Origin: Planctomycetaceae bacterium
GTDB taxonomy: Bacteria > Planctomycetota > Planctomycetia > Pirellulales > UBA1268
Reading direction: 5' to 3'
Length of the DNA: 5,453 bases
Assembly (NCBI GenBank): GCA_009691925.1
Contig: SIAG01000288.1
Coordinates: forward strand, 1-5,453
Part shown: piece after piece, positions 1 through 5,046 of the stretch
Numbering within the stretch: the stretch's first letter is position 1
Layout of the letters: each line of letters starts with the position of its first letter
Position numbers and translations under genes: made by a program
Notes under the pieces: generated by a model
What the model was told of the DNA's origin: nothing
What the model saw: the letters and a program-made list of their open reading frames with translations, nothing else
Database searches by the model: none

Positions 1-73
1 ACTGACACCCGGCCCAACGACACCCGGCCCCACCGACACCCGGCCCCACTGACACCCGGCCCCACCGACACAA
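1..73. repeat. 16-bp tandem repeat, about 4.5 copies, running off the left edge
   Basis: The unit is approximately AC[C/T]GACACCCGGCCCC. The core GACACCCGG begins at 4, 19, 35 and 51, and a degenerate fifth start (GACACA) lies at 67. Spacings are 15, 16, 16 and 16, so the second copy has lost one base. The third base alternates between C and T. The array ends about 24 nt before the ATG of the DUF1501 gene and continues beyond the window, so its full length is unknown. A period of 16 is not a multiple of three, so it is unlikely to encode a peptide repeat. It may be a slippage-prone spacer or the leader of the downstream gene. Confidence 0.9.
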
Positions 74-84
74 GCGCCCCCGAC

Positions 85-88
85 AGGA
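85..88 (+). promoter_or_regulatory. Ribosome binding site of the DUF1501 gene
   Basis: AGGA lies 8 nt before the ATG at 97. The reading frame is open without a stop back to base 1, so this site and the position of the Tat motif decide the start. Confidence 0.55.
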
Positions 89-96
89 TTCCCATC

Positions 97-1443
97 ATGC
101 TCACGATCCCGGGCACTCCCTCCGGCCGGTTCTGCGACCGCGGTAGCCGGAGACAGTTCCTCCGCATCGGTGGCCTCGCCGCCCTTGGCACAGCCGGGCC
201 CGGGCTGACGCTCGCCGACGTCCTCCGGGCAGAGCAGGCGGCCGGGTCGGCGACGAGCCAGAAGGCGGTGATCATGATCTACCTGCCGGGGGGCCCGCCC
301 CATCAGGACATGGTCGATCTCAAGCCTGATGCCCCGAGCGAAGTCCGGGGAGAGTTTAGGCCGATCGCCACGAATGTCCCCGGCATCGAGATCTGCGAAC
401 TTTTGCCGCGGATGGCGAAGATGATGGACAAGTTCGCCGTCATCCGCTCGCTCGTCGGCGCCACCGGCGACCACTATTCCTTCCAGTGCCTCACCGGTCG
501 CAGCCATCAGCGGCAGCCGCCGGGAGGCCACCCGGAGTTTGGCTCGGTGGTGGCGAAGCTCAAGGGGGCCGCACGCCCGGCGGCGCCGCCGTATGTCGGC
601 CTCTCGCCGCGGATGCAGCACCGCCCCTACAACTCCGGCAAGCCTGGCTACCTCGGCCCCTCCTGCACCCCCTTCCAGCCCAATGGCGACGGCGCCGGCG
701 ATCTCGTTCTCTCGGGCCTCACCCTCGACCGGCTCGGCGACCGGGGCGGCCTCGTTCGCGCCCTCGACTCCTTCAACCGCACGGCCGACCGGACCGGCAT
801 GATGGACGGGATGGACGCCTTCCAGCAGCAAGCCTTCGGCGTCCTCACGTCGAGCGCCCTGGCCGAGGCCCTCGATGTCTCGAAGGAGCCGCAGTCGGTG
901 CGCGACGAATACGGCTACGGCACCGAAAAGCACCAAGGCGACGGCGCCCCGCGGCTCATGCAGCAGTTCCTCGCCGCCCGCCGCCTTGTCGAGGCGGGGG
1001 TGCGCTGCGTGACCCTCAGCTACAGCTTCTGGGACTACCACGGTGCCAACTTCGCCAACTGTCGCGAGAATCTCCCCCAGCTCGATCAGGGCGTGTCGGC
1101 GCTCGTCAACGACATCCACCGCCGCGGCCTCGACAAGGACGTGACGGTGATCGTGTGGGGGGAGTTTGGACGGACACCGAAGATCAACAAGGATGCCGGT
1201 CGCGATCACTGGCCAAACGTCACCTGTGCGCTCCTCGCCGGCGGCGGCCTGCGGACCGGGCAGGTGATCGGCTCGACCGACCGGGTGGCCGGCGAAGTGA
1301 AGGACCGGCCGGTGCGGTTTGAGGAGGTGCACGCCACTCTCTACCACCGCCTCGGCATCGATCATCTCTCGACGGTCAACGATCTCTCCGGCCGGCCGCA
1401 GTACATTACCGACCACCACGCCCCGCTCCCCGAGCTCGTCTGA
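97..1443 (+). CDS. Tat-exported DUF1501 protein (alkaline phosphatase/sulfatase-like fold)
   Basis: The 448-residue protein has the expected length for DUF1501 and appears complete. The N-terminus follows the planctomycete pattern: a short lead with FCD (12-14), a twin-arginine motif SRRQFL (17-22), then a small hydrophobic stretch (24-43). It should therefore be folded in the cytoplasm and exported by Tat. Family landmarks are PGGPPHQD (64-71), SEVRGEFRPI (81-90), GDHYSFQCLTGR (124-135), and VWGEFGRTPKIN (353-364) followed by AGRDHW (367-372). The Asp-His of the last motif resembles a metal ligand in the alkaline phosphatase superfamily. DUF1501 proteins are usually encoded beside DUF1549/DUF1553 proteins, which would lie to the left of this window. 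The substrate is unknown; a role in degrading sulfated or other polymers is a family-level guess. No internal damage is seen. Confidence 0.95.
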   Translation: MLTIPGTPSGRFCDRGSRRQFLRIGGLAALGTAGPGLTLADVLRAEQAAGSATSQKAVIMIYLPGGPPHQDMVDLKPDAPSEVRGEFRPIATNVPGIEICELLPRMAKMMDKFAVIRSLVGATGDHYSFQCLTGRSHQRQPPGGHPEFGSVVAKLKGAARPAAPPYVGLSPRMQHRPYNSGKPGYLGPSCTPFQPNGDGAGDLVLSGLTLDRLGDRGGLVRALDSFNRTADRTGMMDGMDAFQQQAFGVLTSSALAEALDVSKEPQSVRDEYGYGTEKHQGDGAPRLMQQFLAARRLVEAGVRCVTLSYSFWDYHGANFANCRENLPQLDQGVSALVNDIHRRGLDKDVTVIVWGEFGRTPKINKDAGRDHWPNVTCALLAGGGLRTGQVIGSTDRVAGEVKDRPVRFEEVHATLYHRLGIDHLSTVNDLSGRPQYITDHHAPLPELV

Positions 1444-1458
1444 GCGCACGGGGGTATT

Positions 1459-1489
1459 CTCGGGAAAGCTTTCTTTCTTCACGCCCGAG
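1459..1489 (+). promoter_or_regulatory. Inverted repeat between DUF1501 and FG-GAP genes, overlapping the ribosome binding site
   Basis: CTCGGG (1459-1464) and CCCGAG (1484-1489) are perfect 6-bp inverted arms around a 19-nt spacer. The spacer holds most of a 10-bp palindrome GAAAGCTTTC (1464-1473). The best Shine-Dalgarno-like sequence for the next gene, GAGG at 1487-1490 and 6 nt before ATG 1497, lies mostly in the 3' arm. A folded RNA would mask it. No U-tract follows, so an ordinary intrinsic terminator is unlikely. The regulatory role is inferred. Confidence 0.35.
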
Positions 1490-1496
1490 GTCTTTC

Positions 1497-2774
1497 ATGC
1501 GCCGCTCCCCTGCCGCGATCCCCTTCTCCGCCCCGCTGCCACAGCGGGTGATCCTCGCAGGACTGCTGGCCGGAGTGGCTCTCGGCGCACCGGCCCGGGC
1601 GGCCGAGCCGACCTTCGCCGCGCGCGTCATTGATCCCCATCCAGGGGAGATCTGCTACGCGGTGACGCTCGCCGACGTTGATGGCGATGCCCGGCAAGAC
1701 ATCGTCGTCGTCACCGAAAACGCCGTCCTCTGGTATGGCAACCCGGCCGAGACGGCGGGCGAATGGAAGAAGCACACCGTGATCCGCGATCAGACGCCGC
1801 GCGACAACGTCTGCATCGCGCCACACGACATCGACGGCGACGGGCAGGTCGATTTCGCGGTCGGGGCCTCTTGGCCGAAGACCGGCAGCGTCCATTGGCT
1901 CCGTCGCGGGGCCTCGCTCGACGAGCCGTGGAAGGTTGTTGATCTCGGCCCCCTCCACTCCACCCACCGGATGCGCTTTGCCGACGTGCTCGGTTCTGGA
2001 AAGGCCCAACTTGTCGTCTCGCCGCTGGCGGCCCCCGAAGGAAAGCCTGGAGTGGCCCTGACCGCGTTCACAATCCCGGCCGATCCGGCCCAGGACCGCT
2101 GGGGAACGACGATCCTCGACGGCACGCTCAATCGGATGCACAACCACGCCCAGGCCGACGTCGACGCCGATGGCCAGATCGACACCCTCACCGCCAGTCG
2201 CGAGGGAGTTCATCTGCTCCGCCAGGGTGCCGACGGCTTCGCGAAGGCGACCCTCGCCACGGGGATCGCCGGTGGCACGCCCGACACGAGCGGCTCCGGG
2301 GAGATCAAGCTCGGGTCGCTTGCCGGTGGCCGCGAGTTCCTCGTCACGGTCGAGCCGATGCATGGCACGGCGGTGGCCGTCTACCATCCGTCGTCCGAAG
2401 GGCCCGCGGCTCCGTGGCGGCGGACGGTGATCGACGAGGGCTATGTCCGCGGCCATGCCCTCGCGACAGTCGATCTCGACGGCGACGGTGGCGACGAGAT
2501 CGTGTTTGGGTCGAGCGACCCCTCAGCCGTCGAGGGTCACGGGCCGACGCTCGCCGTCTACCGGGCGAATGCCGACGGCTCCCGCTGGACCCGCGAGGTG
2601 ATCGATGCCGGCGGCGTGACGGTCGAGGATCTCGTCGCTGCCGACCTGACCGGCGACGGCAATCCCGACATCGTCGCCGTCGGCCGCGCCACCCACAACG
2701 TGAAGCTGTACGTGAACACGCTCCCGCCGCGGGGCCGACCCGGGCAGGATCCCCGTCCCGCCGGGGCGCGGTAG
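1497..2774 (+). CDS. Secreted FG-GAP/VCBS-repeat beta-propeller protein
   Basis: The 425-residue product begins with a Sec signal peptide: basic MRR, hydrophobic core at about 18-32, and a likely cleavage site at ARA|AEP near 36. The rest is built of calcium-binding FG-GAP/VCBS blades: ADVDGDARQDIVVV (59-72), HDIDGDGQVDFAVG (110-123), a degenerate ADVLGSGKAQLVV (162-174), ADVDADGQID (220-229), a degenerate GSGEIKLGS segment near 266-284, VDLDGDGGDEIVFG (325-338) and ADLTGDGNPDIVAVG (382-396). This makes about seven blades, enough for one closed propeller. The D-x-D-G-D-G loops are Ca2+ sites as in integrin alpha-type repeats. No catalytic domain is attached, so it is probably a carbohydrate- or protein-binding periplasmic or surface protein; some relatives resemble the propeller of aldos-2-ulose dehydratase. 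The C-terminal tail (411-425) is Pro/Arg-rich and probably disordered. It follows DUF1501 by 53 nt and is probably co-transcribed. Confidence 0.9.
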   Translation: MRRSPAAIPFSAPLPQRVILAGLLAGVALGAPARAAEPTFAARVIDPHPGEICYAVTLADVDGDARQDIVVVTENAVLWYGNPAETAGEWKKHTVIRDQTPRDNVCIAPHDIDGDGQVDFAVGASWPKTGSVHWLRRGASLDEPWKVVDLGPLHSTHRMRFADVLGSGKAQLVVSPLAAPEGKPGVALTAFTIPADPAQDRWGTTILDGTLNRMHNHAQADVDADGQIDTLTASREGVHLLRQGADGFAKATLATGIAGGTPDTSGSGEIKLGSLAGGREFLVTVEPMHGTAVAVYHPSSEGPAAPWRRTVIDEGYVRGHALATVDLDGDGGDEIVFGSSDPSAVEGHGPTLAVYRANADGSRWTREVIDAGGVTVEDLVAADLTGDGNPDIVAVGRATHNVKLYVNTLPPRGRPGQDPRPAGAR

Positions 2775-2776
2775 CC

Positions 2777-3016
2777 ATGAGCCCCGAGGCGCCCAGCGAT
2801 CCGCCGCTTCCCGACCTCGATCCGCGCGACCGCATCCGGCGGGCGATGGCCCTGGTCCTCACCCCCGCCGAGAGGCTCGCCGCCATGCAGCGACTGATCG
2901 ATGAGTCGTGGGCCATGCTCGTCCGCCATCCCGAGGGCATGGCCCGCTTCCGCCGCCGAAACTTCCGCGCGCGATCGCTTGACGCCCGTTCGGAGTCCCC
3001 TGCCGATGGCGCCTGA
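2777..3016 (+). CDS. Small helical protein, putative partner or antitoxin of the downstream nucleotidyltransferase
   Basis: The 79-residue protein starts 2 nt after the FG-GAP stop and ends inside the next gene with an 11-nt overlap, which strongly suggests translational coupling in both directions. Codon use is typical of the left half of the window. The N-terminal ~18 residues are Pro/Asp-rich and probably flexible. The core (about 28-68) is predicted helical: LTPAERLAAMQRLIDESW, then HPEGMARFRRRNFRARSL, ending very basic. I recognise the general shape (LTPxERL...ESW...PEG..RF.RRN) as that of small proteins encoded just ahead of short nucleotidyltransferases in planctomycetes, but I know no name for it. 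By analogy with AbiEi-AbiEii and MNT-HEPN pairs it could be an antitoxin or an adaptor. The reading frame is open further upstream inside the FG-GAP gene, but that part is a shadow. Confidence 0.75.
   Translation: MSPEAPSDPPLPDLDPRDRIRRAMALVLTPAERLAAMQRLIDESWAMLVRHPEGMARFRRRNFRARSLDARSESPADGA
2992..2995 (+). promoter_or_regulatory. Ribosome binding site choosing the nucleotidyltransferase start
   Basis: GGAG lies 10 nt before ATG 3006. It supports this start over the in-frame ATG at 2901, whose extra 35 residues are Ser/Ala/Arg-rich shadow sequence of the upstream small gene. Confidence 0.4.
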
Positions 3017-3482
3017 TCTGCGGCTTCTCGAGGTCCTCGCGCGACACGGGGTGCGCTTCGTGGTCATCGGCGGCCACGCCGTCAACTTCCACGGGTCGAT
3101 CCGGGCCACCGAGGACACCGACATCCTCTGGATCCGTTCGCCCGGGATGGAAACGAATCTGCTCTCAGCGCTTGAGGAGCTCGATGCCCGGTTCATCGGC
3201 ACCGAGATCGACTCCATCACCGGCATCGAGCAGTTGCACCCGGTGTCCGCGCCATTCGTCCGCTCCCGGCGACTGATGATGCTCTGCACGACCGCTGGGT
3301 TTCTCGACCTGTTTGATTATGTTCCGGGAATCCCGGACGAGCCGGTGACAACGGTCTGGGAAACCGCCGTCGAGCTCGACGGCGTGCGGTTCGCATCGCT
3401 GGAATGGCTCCGCCGTATGAAGCGGGCTGCCGGCCGCCCCAAGGACCTTCTCGATCTGGAGAACCTCGCCGATCCCGGCTGA
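3006..3482 (+). CDS. Minimal nucleotidyltransferase (AbiEii/MNT-like), probable toxin-antitoxin or defence enzyme
   Basis: This 158-residue protein has the core signature of the polymerase-beta nucleotidyltransferase fold. FVVIGGHAVNFHG (18-30) holds the Gly22-Gly23 nucleotide loop, and RATEDTDILW (33-42) provides the two metal-binding aspartates Asp37 and Asp39. The C-terminal LDGVRFASLEWLRRMKRAAGRPKDLLDLENL (in pieces: LDGVRF 124-129, LEWLRRMKRAAGRPKDLLDL 132-151) is the conserved Lys...GR.KD..D tail of AbiEii-like and related cytosolic nucleotidyltransferases. It is much shorter than classical AbiEii (about 250 or more residues), so it looks like a single-domain form. Such enzymes transfer nucleotides to RNA or protein; AbiEii-type ones can act as toxins, while MNT types neutralise HEPN toxins by AMPylation. 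The target here is unknown. The start at 3006 overlaps the small upstream gene by 11 nt and gives an N-terminus of the usual length before the GG loop. Confidence 0.85.
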   Translation: MAPDLRLLEVLARHGVRFVVIGGHAVNFHGSIRATEDTDILWIRSPGMETNLLSALEELDARFIGTEIDSITGIEQLHPVSAPFVRSRRLMMLCTTAGFLDLFDYVPGIPDEPVTTVWETAVELDGVRFASLEWLRRMKRAAGRPKDLLDLENLADPG

Positions 3483-3491
3483 TCGGGGGCG
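3467..3491 (+). terminator. Possible stem-loop at the end of the operon
   Basis: Arms CGCC (3467-3470) plus CCCG (3474-3477), with a 3-nt bulge between them, can pair with CGGG (3484-3487) plus GGCG (3488-3491) around a 6-nt loop that contains the stop codon. There is no T-run afterwards, so if it terminates transcription it does so as a GC hairpin only. It could equally be chance in GC-rich DNA. Confidence 0.25.
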
Positions 3492-3668
3492 ACTCGGTCG
3501 GAACGATAGACGGTGGCCGAACATCGCCCCCGCCGAGGATGCCGGTACGGCTAACCCATAGAGCGCCTGCTCCATTGGAATCCACGCCCGGTCGTACTAG
3601 CGGTGCCCGGGCTGCCCGTCACGCTTCCGCTTCGACTCCGGTCGCGTCGGCCGTGCTGCATGGGGATG
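3492..3668. other. Intergenic stretch with no recognisable gene
   Basis: The longest open frames here are extensions of antisense or shadow frames with Ser/Arg/Pro-rich translations. I see no RNA gene, insertion-sequence end or clear promoter. It separates the operon from the decayed region to the right. Confidence 0.5.
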
Positions 3669-3794
3669 TTAGCTATTTGGCGGCAGGAAAGATTTCTGCG
3701 GTGTCTTCGGGCCCTCGAACTGCCCCAAGGCGTTCTCGTCGCCGATAAGCGAAGTGCGGCCGAAGCCGGAGTAGCCCTTCCGCGTGCGGCATCC
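3669..3794 (-). pseudogene. Orphan C-terminal fragment of an unidentified protein
   Basis: On the minus strand a frame opens just after an in-frame TGA (3795-3797) and runs 41 codons to TAA (3669-3671). It has no start codon near its beginning. The translation contains KGYSGFGRTSLIGDENALGQ and then FEGPKTPQKSFLPPNS as its end. Most codons end in G or C, matching genuine genes of this genome. A competing 39-codon ORF from ATG 3790-3792 in another frame has poorer third-position bias. No coding-looking sequence was found on the minus strand before the TGA. I read it as the 3' remnant of a gene whose front was lost. I cannot name the family, and chance remains possible at this length. Confidence 0.4.
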
Positions 3795-3828
3795 TCAGCT
3801 TAGGCGGCTACACTGCGGTGAGTACCTG

Positions 3829-3857
3829 TTTACACCCCGGTATGTGGCGCCCACAAT
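3829..3857 (+). promoter_or_regulatory. Candidate sigma70-like promoter upstream of the HEPN gene
   Basis: TTTACA (3829-3834) and CACAAT (3852-3857) are separated by 17 nt and match the -35 and -10 consensus at 5/6 and 4/6 positions. It points towards the HEPN gene but lies outside the putative left boundary repeat, about 120 nt before ATG 3979. Confidence 0.2.
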
Positions 3858-3883
3858 CGGCACATCCCGTTGCCTAGAGGCCG

Positions 3884-3914
3884 GTCGCGGCCCAGTCGCG
3901 GCGGTGGTCGCGGC
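3884..3914. repeat. Three direct copies of GTCGCGGC
   Basis: Copies at 3884-3891, 3895-3902 and 3907-3914 have starts 11 and 12 bp apart, close to one helical turn. They lie just left of the point where base composition becomes AT-richer. They could be a protein-binding array or simple GC-rich repetition. Confidence 0.5.
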
Positions 3915-3924
3915 ATTCACACGC

Positions 3925-3936
3925 CATCGTGGGAAG
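3925..3936. repeat. Left member of a 12-bp direct repeat flanking the AT-rich HEPN segment
   Basis: CATCGTGGGAAG here matches CATCGTGGAAAG at 4752-4763 in 11 of 12 positions, in the same orientation. It coincides with the change from GC-rich to AT-richer sequence. It may be a target-site duplication or a recombination site; no integrase or transposase is in the window. Confidence 0.4.
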
Positions 3937-3974
3937 ATACAAGATTCTTAGAAACAAGAGCGGGGCACCCCTGA

Positions 3975-4109
3975 TATCATGAGTCGCGTAACACTACCCC
4001 TAACCTTCCGCCTCAAACGCCTGCGTTCAAGAGGTTTGAGCAGAAGAATGTTGAACTCAATCGCTTTTACTGGACATTCAAGTGCTCGCTTGATCACATA
4101 CTTCCGTAC
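3975..4109 (+). other. Open, protein-like extension ahead of the HEPN start
   Basis: The HEPN frame has no stop from 3975 (after TGA 3972-3974) to ATG 4110. The 45 codons read like protein, including FKRFEQKNVELNRFYWTFK and CSLDHILPY, with the aromatic and charged mix of the gene itself. They contain no ATG, GTG or TTG. One added base just after ATG 3979 would join that ATG to the frame. Either a single-base deletion (or assembly error) has hidden the true start, or this is leader sequence and the gene starts at 4110. Confidence 0.4.
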
Positions 4110-4113
4110 ATGA
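3979..4113 (+). CDS. Possible 44-residue leader ORF coupled to the HEPN gene by an ATGA overlap
   Basis: ATG 3979 begins a 44-codon ORF ending in TGA 4111-4113, which overlaps the HEPN ATG (4110-4112) as ATGA. The peptide starts MSRVTLPLTF and is Arg/Ser/Leu-rich with no recognisable domain. The overlap geometry is typical of translational coupling. The same bases in the HEPN frame also look coding, so at most one of the two readings is likely real. No strong ribosome binding site precedes it. Confidence 0.25.
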   Translation: MSRVTLPLTFRLKRLRSRGLSRRMLNSIAFTGHSSARLITYFRT

Positions 4114-4721
4114 AGACGGTGAAGAGCGTTCCAGACTTAATCACGCAGCCCTCTGGCAATCGCCTCAACATATCGTCAGTTCAGTTTACTGCTGAAGCTC
4201 CGCAAACAGAGCGAGTGGCTCGTCATTCCATACTTGCATTAGGGGTGACTGCTTTTGAGGACTACGTGAGGGAATTCCTGACAACTTTCCTCATAAAGAC
4301 TTGGAAACCCGACAAGGCCTACAAGGTGAGTTTGTGCCCGCAGGACATCCCTGCTGCGGCAGAGATTAATGAATGGCTAAAGGCAAAGGCAACTCAGGTG
4401 GTCGTCAATGACTATGTGTCTAAGGCCTACAGTGATCGGCTCCAGGCTGTTTCACAGCTGATTGTCACACATAATACGCAACCGCCGAACATACATAAAT
4501 CCATGCAGGATCTTTCGAGTCAAGCGTGCGAGGCTAGGAACTGTATTGTGCATTGCTCAGCCATTGTTGATGAGCGAGCTGCAAAAGCATTGGCGTCGGT
4601 AGTACCTGGCGTCAAAGAGGGACTCCCGTTGGACATTTCCGAGGACCTGCTATGGAACTTCTTTGCGGGGCTTCGTGATTCCGCTCGCGCCCTAGACGTC
4701 GAACTGCAAAAGTTGCCATGA
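4110..4721 (+). CDS. HEPN-domain protein, putative ribonuclease (RiboL-PSP-HEPN/MAE-type)
   Basis: The 203-residue protein is predicted to be mostly helical, as HEPN folds are. The key motif is EARNCIVHCSAIVDE (141-155): Arg143-Asn144 followed by His148 forms the R-N-x3-H catalytic signature of HEPN RNases, and the trailing ..VDE is like that in RiboL-PSP-HEPN proteins. An earlier helix LALGVTAFEDYVREFL (42-57) matches the conserved first helix with its acidic residues. Such proteins cut RNA in abortive-infection or toxin-antitoxin systems, or have lost activity and bind RNA or nucleotides. Here the Arg, Asn and His are all present, so activity is plausible. Codon use is clearly AT-richer than in the genes to the left, suggesting horizontal acquisition. 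It stands alone: no methylase, helicase or obvious antitoxin adjoins it, although a nucleotidyltransferase gene ends about 630 nt upstream. The start is uncertain: there is no Shine-Dalgarno sequence before 4110, and the frame is open back to 3975. Confidence 0.75.
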   Translation: MKTVKSVPDLITQPSGNRLNISSVQFTAEAPQTERVARHSILALGVTAFEDYVREFLTTFLIKTWKPDKAYKVSLCPQDIPAAAEINEWLKAKATQVVVNDYVSKAYSDRLQAVSQLIVTHNTQPPNIHKSMQDLSSQACEARNCIVHCSAIVDERAAKALASVVPGVKEGLPLDISEDLLWNFFAGLRDSARALDVELQKLP

Positions 4722-4751
4722 CTCGATGTCCAACCAATTATTCCACCGGAG

Positions 4752-4763
4752 CATCGTGGAAAG
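4752..4763. repeat. Right member of the 12-bp direct repeat flanking the HEPN segment
   Basis: CATCGTGGAAAG repeats the sequence at 3925-3936 with one mismatch and lies 31 nt after the HEPN stop. GC-rich sequence resumes immediately to the right. Confidence 0.4.
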
Positions 4764-4825
4764 TACCGCAAGCCGTTGAGACCAAGCAGTCAGGCCGCGG
4801 AACGCCCCACTAGCCACCCCCTCTC

Positions 4826-5045
4826 CTACGCCGTCGCTTCCCCCGGCGTCCGGAACGGTCCCAGTACCGGACCACCTGACGGGCCCCATGTCATCGAACC
4901 ACAACCCCTCGGCGTCCTGCTCGACGAGACTCGCCCTGGTGATCCGAAGCTTCCCAAGTGCTCGCAGATCCAAGGCCTCGTCTTACACACGTCGAACGCC
5001 TCCATCCACACCGCCGACCAGCTCCATCGCGGTCGGCTCGCTCAT
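4826..5045 (-). pseudogene. Decayed small gene with a stop and a frameshift, unknown function
   Basis: On the minus strand a frame begins at ATG 5043-5045 (MSEPTAMELVGG...) and meets TAA at 4983-4985 after 20 codons. In the same frame it resumes with LRALGKLRITRASLVEQDAE and GLWFDDMGPV. Near 4875-4888, at a GGGGCCC run, the sensible reading jumps frame to SGGPVLGPFRTPGEATA, ending in TAG (4826-4828). Joined, this gives W-x-D-x-x-x-V-x-GGPVLGPFRT, a coherent pattern I associate with small planctomycete hypothetical proteins that normally continue into an Ala/Glu-rich helix, missing here. Third positions are G/C-rich in both pieces. The ATG overlaps a TGA of another minus-strand frame, hinting at a former coupled gene pair. 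Function unknown. Confidence 0.45.
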
Positions 5046-5046
5046 G

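Noticed and set aside
1479..2456. Long minus-strand ORF (325 codons) opposite the FG-GAP gene
   Set aside because: It mirrors the strong codon bias of the sense gene. Its translation is Arg/Gly/Asp-rich without domain signals, whereas the sense strand has a signal peptide and repeated VCBS blades.
2901..3005. Longer nucleotidyltransferase start at ATG 2901
   Set aside because: The added residues are Ser/Ala/Arg-rich shadow sequence of the upstream small gene. ATG 3006 has a GGAG at good spacing and gives a normal N-terminus before the GG loop.
3660..3675. Integron attC-like core (GTTAGCT) near the orphan tail
   Set aside because: It deviates from the GTTRRRY core, and no matching paired arm was found.
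4012..4040. Inverted repeat CTCAAAC/GTTTGAG ahead of the HEPN ATG as a regulatory hairpin
   Set aside because: Only 7-bp arms around 15 nt, and the region may be coding. No further support for a regulatory role.
4741..4760. Terminator after the HEPN gene (CCAC...GTGG)
   Set aside because: A stem of about 4 bp without a T-run is too weak to call.
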